DNA of 64,000 bases from Rotaria socialis. Its lineage: Eukaryota > Rotifera > Eurotatoria > Philodinida > Philodinidae. Within the stretch, counting starts at the first letter, position 1; each line of letters opens with the position of its first letter. Shown here in pieces: positions 22,552 through 34,695 of this stretch. The translations under genes were made by a program, and so were the position numbers. The DNA lies in the NCBI GenBank assembly GCA_905331475.1, contig CAJNYU010002963.1, positions 1-64,000 on the forward strand, written 5' to 3'. The notes under the pieces were generated by a model that worked only from the letters and a program-made list of their open reading frames with translations, was not told the origin of the DNA and made no database searches.

Positions 22552-22776
22552 GTGCCAATAATCTATATTCTCATATATTCAGAAAATCATGTGTATTTTT
22601 TTTTGAATGATACATCCCTCCTGATTCAGATATCTACGTTTCCCCATTCTGGAATTTCTTCTTATTCTTTATACGGATAATTAGAGCTGTCATTGAGCGG
22701 GACTAGACAGTTCGAGAGTTACGTAAGCATTAAGGAACGGTTAATCCATAATAGAAAAAGATATTCTTTTAATACT

Positions 22777-23068
22777 ACCCAGGTCGAACAGTACGGTCCG
22801 TATACGGACATTGACGGTTACTTTACGACTATTTTACGGGCGAAAGTTTGCCGTAATATCTGGCGCAGTAATACGGACCGTATTATCATGAGAGTACGGA
22901 GCACAAACAGCCGTAAACCATGAAAATTCAGTCCCGTTTACGGTTCCGTATTACTGCGTCAGGTATTACGAGCAAATACGGCCTATTTACTTCCGTAAAT
23001 ACGCCGTTTTGACATAGTTTACCATCGATAAACAGACTGTAAACGAGTCCGTTTTGATTAACCTGGGT
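22777..23068. mobile_element. Inverted-repeat element B packed with CCGTATACGG words
   Basis: The left end ACCCAGGTCGAACAG (22777-22791) is the exact reverse complement of the right end of element A (22537-22551), so the two are related or are halves of one disrupted unit. The right end is AACCTGGGT (about 23060-23068). The interior holds TACGGTCCGTATACGGAC, ACGGACCGTATT, TTTACGGTTCCGTATTAC and similar words on both strands. No ORF of note. The two elements are separated by about 225 bases of ordinary AT-rich sequence. Confidence 0.7.
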
Positions 23069-23570
23069 ATCAATACGTAATCCGGTCAGTATGACAAGAA
23101 ACAGTTATCTAAGTTCAGGGGTCATGTGAATCAATGAAACGATCGAAATGACTCAAGTTATTCTTCTTATGGTTCATACTGTCTTTTCCCGGAAAATAGA
23201 TATAAATATAGAATGAAACGGAAAGAGAGAAGAGAGAGAGTATAAAAGGACGGATATTTAGTAGAATAAATAGATAGATAGATAATTGTGGGGTAGTATT
23301 GAGAAGCAGTGATATAGATAGTTAAGAAAAAGAGTTACTTAGTTAGAAATGTTAAGTAGAAGCTACAATTCAGAATCGTGAAACGATTATCGTTCAGCAT
23401 TTTTTATTATTGTGCGTGTTGTAATCATTTACCAATTTTATGTCAAATTGGTATTATCTGTGTGCTCATATTATTATTAAAATAAATATCATCAAAAACC
23501 GTAACGTTATATTTTGATTTATCAATTCACCCAGAACCAAAGAATAATTAATAACCCACAAAATATTTCG

Positions 23571-23960
23571 TTCCACTGGGTACTTAACACATATGGATAC
23601 ACATACACACAACGACTACACTCATAGATGTCATAATACCTTTACACTGGGTATCGAGAGTTTTACGTCACAATACTCTATGCAGCAATAGTTGATGAAG
23701 TATCCATTCTTAGTGCATCTACAATCTGATGTAACCACATTAAGCGTATCCACTTTTGGGTATCCACATTTGGGTATCCACATTTGGGTAACCACATTTA
23801 TATATACATAAATGTGGATACCCAAAAGTGGATACACCAAAACAACTCAAATTCCTCAGCTTTTCAAAACATATACATATATATAAATGTGTATCTATAA
23901 ATCTGGATACCCAAAAGTGGATGCCCCTAATGTGGATACTGTAGCGTGTTTGTGCTAATA
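23571..23960. repeat. Repeat block of GTATCCAC / GTGGATACCC words
   Basis: A 26-base arm at 23746-23771 is repeated exactly, in inverted orientation, at 23810-23835 (short core GTATCCACTTTTGGGTATCC). Further direct and inverted copies lie at 23772-23800 and 23900-23945 (TGGATACCCAAAAGTGGAT). CACTGGGTA occurs near the left side (about 23573 and 23644), echoing the CACTGGG/CCTGGGT ends of neighbouring elements. No coding capacity. Limits are approximate. Confidence 0.75.
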
Positions 23961-26900
23961 AGTCGTTACCGGGTGCAAGGATATTATGACATCACTCCTA
24001 CACTACATCAGACCAACTAGAACAGAAAGAAACACTTGTATATATATATATATGTCCCATCCGTACATCCAGAGTAAACGAAAGAGAAAACAAATACAAG
24101 AAAATGAAGATAATGTGATCGAGAGATGTTGCACCGAAGAAAGAGATATATCTGAATACGTAAAGAATGACGTCACATAGATGAAACAGAAATGATATTA
24201 GGATATATGAGGGCAGGCCCGTAATAGTTAGTATATAACATTGTGCAACAAACACCGGAAAAGGAATTACAATGTAACAACAACAAAATACTATATGTCG
24301 AAAGACATTAAAATAAGATTTAAAATTCATTTCAATGACAAGAATGTGTACGTTGTTCACTATTTGTTTAGATGTACTGTGAAGACAAAGACTAATACGA
24401 ATAGTATATGTATATATTAGGTGGAACGAATCATCCTACATATTCGTTTCTTTTCTTTCTATAGTGATTTTTTTTCTGTATACCAGTAACGAAATAACAT
24501 GTCCACAATATGCTTGATTTTCATCGGCAAAAAAACAAGAGACAATCACTTGATATTATTGACACTGGTCATGGAAAAATTCAATCATAAAAACATATGT
24601 AAAATGATTTCAATTGATTTAAAAAATCATTTCTGATAAAACCAAAATAACGTGATTTTTCATATAAAATCATAGAATATGAGCGATTGTTTTTACAAAA
24701 ATTGATTTGAAATAAATAATTATTGTTTATTCATTAAATCCTCTGTCTTTTACTTCATAAAGAATCAAAATAAAAGTGATTATTATGGAGCTTAATATCA
24801 GTTTTCAAGCTATCTGTCTCATCACAAAAAATGACGTCTGAAAATCTTGCGTATTCAAAAATGTTCCTCCGAGAAAATTACAGCATAATTAATTTTATAT
24901 TTAGATTTCAAGAATTACTGCCTTTTTTCTTCTTTCATGTCAGTATACTCTATCGTTTAGTTGCTACTTAGGTAAAATAAGTTATCAAAAATATTCAAAA
25001 TAATTATGTGCAGAGCCCTATTTAGATAGCATGAACTTGAAATCCTTTTCTTTTATCAGAAACATTTTTACCATAGAAAATATCATTTGACAGTCGCATA
25101 AGATTTATGTGCAAACTGATTTTTATCTGTTACAGTTTCATGTCTTTAAAACCGAATTTAGTAGGCGATGATCAAAACTGATACGATTTTTCTGAACACA
25201 CTACTATGTAGCCAATTGAATATATATTTTAAGTAGCTATTTTAACAATGATCAGAACATGTTGTATTACAATTAAAATAGAAAGTTATGTGTAGAAAAA
25301 CTCTTTTTTTTCTAAATTTCGCTCTAGTTATTCGTGACATCTTATCTTTTTCATGTGATTTTTACTACAATTTTTTCAGACGCTTACGAAAAGAAGAACT
25401 CTTGCATCAGTATTGACCACTACTGTTAATATTCAGTCAAGTTCAAATATACAACCTACTCATGTCTCGCTACAAATTATTCACCTATACTGATAAATAC
25501 GGTACACATATCCACGAAATGTATAGGCAAACAGAGAAATATGATAGCCCATTAGAAAAACGAATCCAGGAACCCACAGTAGATGTCTAGGATAATTTTA
25601 AATAGAAACAGTTAAATTTTAGCTAAGATCGGAATTCTTAGAAGCTCAGAAACTTCGCGAACAGGCTCACTTTCTCATAACTTGCCTAGTAGTATATATG
25701 AGATCACGTGAAATTTTAACAGTCAACATCAGAGTAGATGCGTTAATAGATCAGATTCGTCTGCGCTAACAGTAGATCAATCTTAAAGTAAATATTGACC
25801 TACCAATACGTTCCGATAGACTCATAATGAAATAGTAAATCAAAACTTACGATTTGCGACATTTCAAATAGAATTAGGAAAAGATAGCATAACTGATGTA
25901 CCAGGTGACCAACAAATTTAAAGGTCTTACTGATATTGAACTGGATTGGTCGATCGCCATGATCAATTCTACATCTGCAACGGGTCGCAACAGGAGTGAA
26001 TATCACTGATTGAGGCGGTGCCAACTGCTGTTTGTGTCACCGGTGTCTTTAGCTATATAACCGACTGGGCGTCTTTTTATTTTTCGTTTCAATACTGGGC
26101 ACTTGTAAGACGATTTATGTTGTTAGTACTATGTGCTATCAACGTTTGATGATAAACTCTCTTTGCGATTAAGAAAATAATTTCGTTATGAATACATTTA
26201 AAAAGCTCTTTAAATAAATTGAAATTCATTTTAATCAATTCGTAACGTATTTCATTTTCGATCTAAATAAAAGTGATTAATAAATGGACCTGCCAAACAC
26301 TTAATGAAAAGTAAAGAATAGCATTTTTCAGTGTTCCAACAATATTTCAGTTATTTTTTTCTCGGATTAACGATCAATAATCAGCCTGTGTCAAAGTTAA
26401 TTAAGAAAAAAAAACTATTCGATCAATATTAAAATTACATCGTTTTTTTAATATTGATCGATGTAGAACGACCGAGCTAGTTTTTTTCACTCGTCCACTT
26501 CCGATTTTTTTTCTTCCTTTGACCGATAAGTACATTCCTTTTTGTTTTTCTTCTTCTTTTTGAAACAGAAAACGAAGAAAGGTCATTCATCGCTTTCTTT
26601 TCACTTAACAATCATCAGACGGTCAAATATCTCGTCCATCTGAAAAATTCGCATCCATTCACTTAGTTCCATTCATGGAATAGATTGACTCTACGAAACT
26701 CGATAGTTCCTCCAAATAAAGGTACGTAACTACATTGACAAATTTATAGTAGCTAGACTATATTGTTATTGATTCTGACTATAGAATAGAATAGAGGAGA
26801 AATAAATATAGAAATAAAAGATAAGCATGATTCCAAGTTGTTCATCTCTTCTGAAAAAACCAGTGTTGGATTTATTAAGAAATTAGTCAAATGTCAAATT

Positions 26901-29900
26901 TGAGTCAATAATAATTGAGTAAGAGGATATACGCATCCATATGTTTTCATTTGTTTGTTTATCTTCTTTGTGTCACCACAAATATTTTAAATTCTTAATG
27001 TAATCATTTCTAAACTGATGAAGCGTTCGAAATAATTAGAGGACGTTATCAAACTGAAATATTCTGTATCAAGTACACGATTCACTATATTACGGAAATA
27101 ATAGTTGTCAGTGAAAGAAAAGTATTCAATATAGATAATAATCGATTTATGAAATTCTTCGATCAACATTTATCAAATATTAAATTATAAAGAAACATTG
27201 ATCTATCAAATTTAAATCTGTTGTTTTGCTCAAGCCTCGTCTTGTATTATGTGATGTTACATATTTCGCTCATCGAAGAAGAAAATCAATTATTTGAATA
27301 TAATTAGTTGTTTATTCATTAGTTTTTCAAAGAACTTCGAATTCCATAGGTAACTGGAAAGAAAAAGTGTAAATATGGGACCAAAACGTTTTCAAACGTG
27401 TTTTCTCGCTACTAAATACATAAGATAAATGCGCAACTCGAACATTGTAATTGTTACTTACCTATCATTGTTTTTCGCTTGACTATTTGAGAATCGATTC
27501 TCAACTTAGCTATTCATTCTTTGTGCATATGTTCCAAGCCTTAACTGTACCTTAACATCTTTTATATAACGAGTTGACGTAATGAAAAGATTTTGAGTTC
27601 GTCAGATTTTTTTCTAATTTCTTTCCAAGCATTTGTTTTGAAAGAATCCTGCTCTCTTCAATAAATTTATAAAGATAGAGTAGGATCTATAACTATCAAT
27701 CTTTTTAGTGGAATAAAACATGGCAACGATCCTATCGCTTCCTGTTCGACAACAACAAGATTCATCAAAATCAAACATTGTCACAAGCAAGTTTCCTAAA
27801 CATTTTGGGTATGTTTCTTGTGCCAATCGCTATTGAGGACGAATATAAGAGTATAAAACAAAGAATTTTGATATTTACTATATCTCTTTTGTCTTTGTTT
27901 GCTATTAAAATTTCTGTAACATACAGAGTTTAACTACCGTAGAAAATGTGTCTCTGCATTGTTGATAACTCACTGATATTAGCATTGATATTCCTATAGA
28001 ATTGTAACATATTTACTCTCTTTAAATAAACTCCTAGTGTCTTTATTTGACACAAAGTCATGGGTTACAGCCATAAGTATAGGTTTCTTTTCGAAATATC
28101 ATTCCTCCTGCTGCAGTGCATTTTAACCAGCGATATGGAAACTATTTTTTTTTATAGTTGTTGTGAAGTCATTTTCAGACATTGTATTATATTTCCAACA
28201 AAATTCAATCACGTAATAGTTTCTACTGAAGTAATCTTCTAAAATTTGAAGTAAGTAATAATCAAGATAACATAATTTTCTCCCTAGATCTTCGGAAATT
28301 GCCGAAAGGATAGTTGCTCCCTATAAAGACAGCCGTCACCTTCACTCAGTGGTGCGTGAGCGTGCATCACATCCATTAGTATATAGGTTGTATGCAAAGC
28401 AAACACGTACTGCCGAACGTCTATTGTGGAAATCAGTGCGATCTGATACCTGGTTCCCAATAGTCACTAGAAGGCAAACATAGAAAATAGGATGGATATT
28501 AAAGTGATTCATATTTTAACACCATGAACTTTAGAAGAAACATGATGTAATGTGTAAGCTGATGCTGAAGCATTGTCACACAATGACACCACCTGATATT
28601 AAATTCTGATGTTGCTTTCTAATTTCAGTATATGAAGTTCGTTTACCAAAAGATTTGCATAATATCATTAGATTAATGTTATATCTGACGCCATGAAATC
28701 TTTGATAATTATCCTTTTTTGCTCTTAAAAAACATAAATATTGAACTTTGTTCAAAGACTTTTCTTGTTTCAGTCGTATTCATGATGGTAGGATCGGTTC
28801 CTTTTACTGATATGGTAACCATTTTGATTTATGTTAATAACAACGAATTTATGATTCATTATTAATTATAAATTGAAAAGAAAATTGTTTTATTCAATAG
28901 AATACTGAAGCAGAAGCTAGGGTATATTGATAGTGTTGATTAGGCAAGCCAAAATATGGCACTCATTCTAAAAAAAACTGCAGCTAAATGTAGTCTCTGG
29001 TGGATTGCGCTTGCTGATTTACTTATTGTATTGACTGTTTTGATGACTTCTAATTGGGGAGTCTTCAAGAGTTTGAATGATTGTTTCATCTGTCGTAATA
29101 GCTGATGATCTAGGAGGGCCATGAACACCTAACTGTTAACTTTTGAAGCAATGAGCCAAAGCAAACATTCTAGTGCATGATGGAGTATTGTCGCTATAAA
29201 CGACACTCACAGATATTCATAAATTTTGAATGACGATTGACCGTTCAAAACAAGAAACTGTTACTGAGCGATACTCAAGTTTCTAGTTTTCGATCTACGA
29301 TCTAAATAAAATTTTCATACTACCACATTAACGTTTGGTCAACTAGTGTATATGATATCCATAGATAGTGAAGTGTGTGAGATACATATCAGCAGCCAGT
29401 GAAGCTAAATAATGCCTTTAGTTGGTTTTAAGATAAAATTAGATCGGGAACTTTTTCAATATGAATGAACTGACAATTTACCATTCACTTTTGTTTCTTT
29501 TTCTGTACATATGTTTCGATAAGTAAGAAAAGTCTTATATTTTAAATAGAATATAGAGTTGATTCAAGAGTTTTTATTCAGTTCAAAATTACTTCCTTCA
29601 GTAAAATGAATGGAAAAACATTTTTTAGTGCTGTAAATTTGTTTTGTGCAGCGATAATACTAGTAGGGAAAAGACTAATTTGTAGTAAAACGAACGAATC
29701 TTCATTAATGAAAGAAAATATCATAGAACAAAACCAAAGTCTTGATGCAAAGTGAATATTTGTGAAACTGAAAATTATTCATTCTTTATCTTATCAAGAA
29801 ATTACTTTTCAATTAAAATAGTATATATAAAATAAATATGAACAATCTTTTGGTGTATTATCAGTAAATTATCGGTTTCAAACACTTTTTAATTACAAAA

Positions 29901-30154
29901 AATGACGTTTTATGTCTATTGTTGTTAATCGGAATAGATGCAGGACTACAGTTTCAATTGTAGAAATTTCGTGCAAAAAGAGACGACCAATTATTCTTTT
30001 TCCTGATATTTGTTTTGATAAAATGGAGATGATGTTTGTGCAAAGAAATGTCAAAGTATAATCTAGAAGCGTTCGACACACGAATGAGAGAATTTAATTT
30101 TTTAAATAATACATTTCATTGTTTATTTTCAGTGTAAAAACACGTATCAATCGT
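23961..30154. other. Long gene-poor stretch
   Basis: No gene I can support in about 6.2 kb. Noted pieces: a 16-base perfect-stem hairpin at 26419-26461; a compact 42-codon ORF at 25462-25590 without known domain; and an open frame without ATG at about 28288-28492 that follows a good acceptor-like CTCCCTAG and is more GC-rich than its surroundings, which may be an exon of an unrecognised gene. Everything else is AT-rich with frequent stops. Confidence 0.45.
26419..26461. repeat. Hairpin with 16-base perfect stem
   Basis: TCGATCAATATTAAAA (26419-26434) and its exact complement TTTTAATATTGATCGA (26446-26461) enclose an 11-base loop. There is no neighbouring gene to terminate. It may be a tiny foldback element. 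Confidence 0.7.
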
Positions 30155-30907
30155 ATGTTCAAATGGTGTAATAAGATACGATATATACATATGCTGATAT
30201 TGGTATTCTGTACACAACTTGCCGTTTGGCTACCTTTAATGAGCAACACTTCAACAGAGACGATTGAATTATCAATGAATAGAATCAATGTATCGTTGGC
30301 AGCGAATGAAATTTATGATCGAGCCTACGCTAGTGAGTATTTCCGATTAATTCATTAGAACAAACAGTAAGAAATCATCTTTTTGAAATGATTGTATGAA
30401 GTATAGGGCACGACAAGTAGACTATCTGACTAGCTACTCAGTTGATCAATGAACTATTTTCATTGAACTTTCATATGATTGATAAATATTTGTTACTTTA
30501 ATCTCTTTACAGAACGATGTTTGTCATTACCACCTTCACTGTTATTATCAACTTCTATCGACAATATTAGGAGCTACAGCTCCATGAGTATATTAATCGT
30601 CTTTTTATGTTTTGGATCCGAGATATTGATCTTAGTGTCGCAGATGGTTTACGATTCTGTATCTCGCGACCAACTAGAGAATCCTTATAAGTGGTTCTGT
30701 TGGTGTCGTAAGATACTTATCCTTCTTGTTGGCTCGTCTTTATTCCACCAACTATCCACTGCACTTGCGTGTCGACCGATGGATATATTATATGATTTTC
30801 GATACACATCAATGCTGATCGTTCAAATAACGGGCTTCTTTATTTGTCTTCTCTTCGCTTTTTTCCTCGGTGTCAAGTTTGCATCAATCAAGCCGGTACA
30901 TAGCTGA
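30155..30907 (+). CDS. Four-transmembrane protein of unknown family
   Basis: Two exons, 30155-30332 and 30513-30907, with GT-AG junctions (A|GTGAGT and TTTACAG) give 190 codons. The start ATG (MFKWCNKIRYIHM) follows an acceptor-like TTTATTTTCAG ending at 30132, so the 5' end may be trans-spliced or lie in an upstream non-coding exon. Four hydrophobic segments: MLILVFCTQLAVWLPLM (about residues 13-29), MSILIVFLCFGSEILILVSQ, ILILLVGSSLFHQLSTALAC and MLIVQITGFFICLLFAFFLG. The loop between the first two is about 50 residues with possible N-glycosylation sites (NTST, NVSL). The layout (short termini, large first loop) resembles claudin/MARVEL-type tetraspan proteins, but no family motif is seen. 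Confidence 0.65.
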
Positions 30908-31328
30908 GCAAAATCTTCTAGTACGAGTCATAACAACATATATTAGAAACATTGCATTCATAAAACGGCCTATTACTTTTATTTGCTATTCAATAGTATC
31001 CTACGCATTGTAAAGATTATTAATCGAGTCACTTTAATAAAAATATTTACGATAACTTTGTCAAAAACAATTTTACGTTCGATATATAGCTATTGAATGT
31101 GATACTTTATAGAAAGGACTGCTGAATTTTATGATTCCGTGTAAACTATAAAACCGAAATAATTTTAAGAACTAACGATATAGAATATGTATATTTATTC
31201 TTTAATTAAACGAATCGTAGATAAAACAAAGAAAATATGAAGTGATGATGATACAACAGAAAACTAGTGTAATTTTATTCGAATAGACCAATGTGTTACT
31301 ATAAGCTGTCCAGTTGAAATTTCTGACG
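30908..31328. other. Convergent intergenic gap
   Basis: Lies between the 3' ends of the four-TM gene (plus) and the EGF/7TM receptor (minus). AT-rich, with several AATAAA-like signals on both strands as expected for 3' ends. No gene seen. Confidence 0.5.
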
Positions 31329-33888
31329 TTAAAAATGTTTATTGGCGAATGACTTAATTTTAATTAAAGAAAAGTGTTGTTGAATACACAATAGAACTTG
31401 TTGAAATTCTTTTTTATATGTAACAGATGGTAAAACAAAAACAAAGCACATAAGATCAGACGGCATAAATGAAATAAAATAACCAGAAAGATATAACCAA
31501 AAATATTCAGATGATTTCTTACAATTCAATGTATATGAAATAATTAAACGTGGCAATGATAATATAACAAGAATAATAGAACTTATTAATAAATGTTTAT
31601 GTTGTTTTAATTTACTTTTAAAATGATTCGTAAATCGATGTTCTGCTGTCATTAAAAACCGTCGTCGAGCTGTCCCAATGATAATAAATATGGCAGAAAA
31701 TAAATTTAATAGAAATGGAGCAAAGAAATGAAAAAATATTATAGATGAACTATCAGTATTTAATAATGATGAATACAAAACTACACACCAAGTACGTTCT
31801 TCTTTTAAATCATCAAATAAATTTAAATAAAATATTTGAGGACTTATAAGAATAATATTAATTATAACTACAAATTAGAGCCATTGTTCTACTCTTGCTT
31901 TTACTAAACGATATTCCTTTAAAAACTGAAAACGCTCGTTCACTAGCAACACATCCATTTAACCAATTATCGATGTACGGTAAAAGTTTAAGTAACGGTT
32001 CGATTATCATACAATTTGAAAATAGAATTATTCGTTTACCAAAAACATCTCTATAGGAATACATAAGAAACCAAAATTTCAATGAAAATAATATCACAAT
32101 GCTTATTGAAGTTATTGATGATGCAAACAAATATATTCCACAGCCAACTTCTTGAGAGCTTTTTCTTTTAAAAATTAAAATAGATAAAATACCATTTATA
32201 AGACCTATTAACAGCATTATCATTGTGATAAAAGCACTTAATTTGACGGAAAATGGTTGTTCAGTAAAAATAAGATTATGTTTTATTTCATAACCTAAGA
32301 TTTCATCTAATGTTAAACCTAAGCCTTTCGCATAAAATTGACATTGATGACCAAAAAAGCAATCAGTACAAACACAAATAATTGCAGACGGACACGTAGG
32401 ATGATCTTGTAAACATTGAGCACCATTTGCGCAATAGTGTTTTGATGAACATTGAAGATTTTTATCATAATTAAATTCAACACAATTTGCATGACGATCT
32501 TTTGTACATAAACAAAGATAAAATTTATCCATGAAACAATTTAAATCATGATTTGTTTGACATGGAATATGGTAAAATTTAATTCGTTGAAATCGAGACA
32601 TTTTCATTAATGTAGACTTGAATAATATTTCCATTGAAAGACATTCGTGAGAAGGATTAATTGATGTTGATAGATCAAGGTTTGGAAGTGATTGAATAAC
32701 TGCAAGATAATATTTTCTATTCAATTCGATGATAACTAGATTATATGGAATAGATATACGAAATGTAACCCTACGTTGAAATAAAGTTAATTTTTGTATC
32801 ATTATTGTCAATTGAGGCTCTGATTTATTTGATATTGTTAAGAAAAAAGTTGATAGAAATGATGGAATATTCAAATTTTCTAAATAAATATCTGGTTGAC
32901 CTTTTCGGTATTCACATTTTGATCCGTAATAATGACTATCAGATACACTGATATCGGCTGGAATACATTGTCCATTATTTTGACAAGCATTTTTTGGACA
33001 TACAGATATAAGTAAACAGCGAGGACCAAATTTCATCATAGGGCAAATACATATAGATCGATCATTTATAGATCCAATGCATATGGAATCAGATGAACAT
33101 CTTTGACAATTTAATTTAATATCACATTGAATACCTGACCATCCTGAAAAGCATCGGCAGGATAAATAGTTTTTGTTTAAATATTGAACACATTCACCGT
33201 TTATGCAGGTTGCAAAACAGTTATATAAAATAGGAGTTCGCTCATAGGGCAAGTATAATAAAGTCGAAATACGATTAACAGGTAAGAAAAGAAAATCTAT
33301 TGATAAATGCCAACTTCCACGATATGTTATTGAATGTTTTTCATATGCATCAATTCGTATACTATAATTCTTTGACATATTCTTTGGTCGTTTTGAAAAT
33401 AATAAATAACGATTAAGTTTTATTCCACAACTTTGACTAGCAATATATTCGTATTGATTATATGAATTTATGTTCTCTTCTTCATCGATTAACATTATAA
33501 CAATGACATAAACATTTCGTCTTTCAGCTCTAACCAAATCTAATGTTAGACTAACACGTTCATTTTGATATTGACACAAATCACCATAATAACTAGGTGG
33601 ACACATACATATACGTTCATTGTTTTCATATTCTGATCGTAAACGCAGAGTAAGTCCACGATTACAATACCATGATAAAGAATAAGAAATCTTTTCTGAA
33701 CTAATATGTTTTTTTATATGATATTTTTCTTGTTTCAGTTGAATAATTTCACTGATAGTATTTGTTTCTGATTGAGGATAATTGGATGATGTATGAATTG
33801 AAAAATAGATTGTTCGATTTTTTTCATGATCAATTGAATGACAAAGAATATCTTCAATAATAGTGCGACTTTTCAAAAAATGTTTCAA
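31329..33888 (-). CDS. EGF-ectodomain seven-transmembrane receptor, one frameshift
   Basis: A long open frame reads from about 33888 to 31858 and resumes in another frame to a stop at 31329. The extracellular part has several EGF-like cysteine modules (ICMCPPSYYGDLC; CINGECVQ...CRCFSGWSGIQC; CPKNACQNNGQC; CANGAQC...CVCTDCFFGHQC). A rhodopsin-like 7TM region follows: TM1 LSAFITMIMLLIGLINGIL, TM2 IYLFASSITSISIVILFSL, TM3 ending WLNGCVASERAFSVFKG, TM5 FFHFFAPFLLNLFSAIFIII, TM6 HLLISSIILVILSLPRLII, TM7 YLSGYFISFMPSDLMCFVFV. The frame break is inside TM4, at the TTT of 31876-31880 or nearby; one base too many accounts for it. No ATG opens the frame (33888 is TTG), so the N-terminal signal exon lies upstream. 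Ligand unknown. Recent pseudogene or sequence error are both possible. Confidence 0.75.
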
Positions 33889-34182
33889 TAATTCGTTAAA
33901 TATTCACAAAAAAAATCAGATCAGTATATACACACGGACATCTATCCGATTACACTAAGAAAAGCAGATAATAATTTCAAAAAAAGTAAAATGGCAAGAA
34001 TATGCTTATTTTATTCCACAAATTAGATTTCCCATTGCAATAGTATTCTATAAGAATGAAAACAACAAATGTGTCTGAATACCCATATCACGTGAAGCGG
34101 CCGAAAGCCGGTGGTTAACAACAGCTATTTAAGACATCTTTACGGCTTCGCAGCATAAAAAGAGATATTCGAGTCGATTTTT

Positions 34183-34695
34183 TTAAGTTTCTTTTATAAA
34201 AAATCCAGCGATGTATGAAAATTCTTTTCGTAAAGTCGAAATAATTTGTCTAATAATGGTTGGTTTATTTTGTTCAATTATTGAAAATTGTCTTGCTTGA
34301 AAACATTGTGCTAGAATATATTCTAACCAAACAATAATGTCTGGTGGCATAAGAATTATATCTAATTGTTCATTTATATGAAAAAGTTTTTTATTCTTTT
34401 GTTTTGTAGCAAGATTCTTCATTGTTTCAGTTAATTGTTCAATAAATTGATACATATTTTCTTTTTCAACAACAGATTGACCACATTGAATTAATGATGA
34501 ATGAAATTTCATTATATTTAATGAAATTGATCTATTTAAATTGTTATCGAAATGCACATAACGATAATGAAATACTTGAGTTAACAATAGAAATAAAATT
34601 AAAAATGAAAGTAGGCATATAGTTGAGCAACATAATAAAGTACGACGATGAGATTGACGTTTTGTACTATCCGATCGTCGATAGTCATTTATCAT
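34183..34695 (-). CDS. Type II single-TM protein of unknown function
   Basis: 170 codons from an ATG at 34693-34695. The basic N-terminus (RRSDSTKRQSHRR) is followed by one hydrophobic helix, LLCCSTICLLSFLILFLLLT (about residues 20-39), fitting a signal anchor with the remaining 130 residues lumenal or extracellular. That part is predicted helical (EQLTETMKNLATKQKN, LEYILAQCFQARQF, IIRQIISTLRKEF) and has no known motif. A GC-rich inverted piece (GCGGCCGAAAGCCGG, about 34098-34112) lies downstream. The gene is single-exon as read, and additional exons cannot be excluded. Confidence 0.5.
   Translation of the reverse strand: MINDYRRSDSTKRQSHRRTLLCCSTICLLSFLILFLLLTQVFHYRYVHFDNNLNRSISLNIMKFHSSLIQCGQSVVEKENMYQFIEQLTETMKNLATKQKNKKLFHINEQLDIILMPPDIIVWLEYILAQCFQARQFSIIEQNKPTIIRQIISTLRKEFSYIAGFFIKET

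Noticed and set aside
22277..22923. Several plus ORFs of 70-76 codons
   Set aside because: Fully explained by the CGTATACG-type word repeats of elements A and B.
23998..24360. Overlapping plus and minus ORFs
   Set aside because: Phe/Ile/Tyr-rich minus product and repeat-adjacent plus product; no domain, no splice sites that improve either.
25462..25590. 42-codon ORF with balanced composition
   Set aside because: Could be a small peptide gene, but nothing beyond an ATG and a stop supports it.
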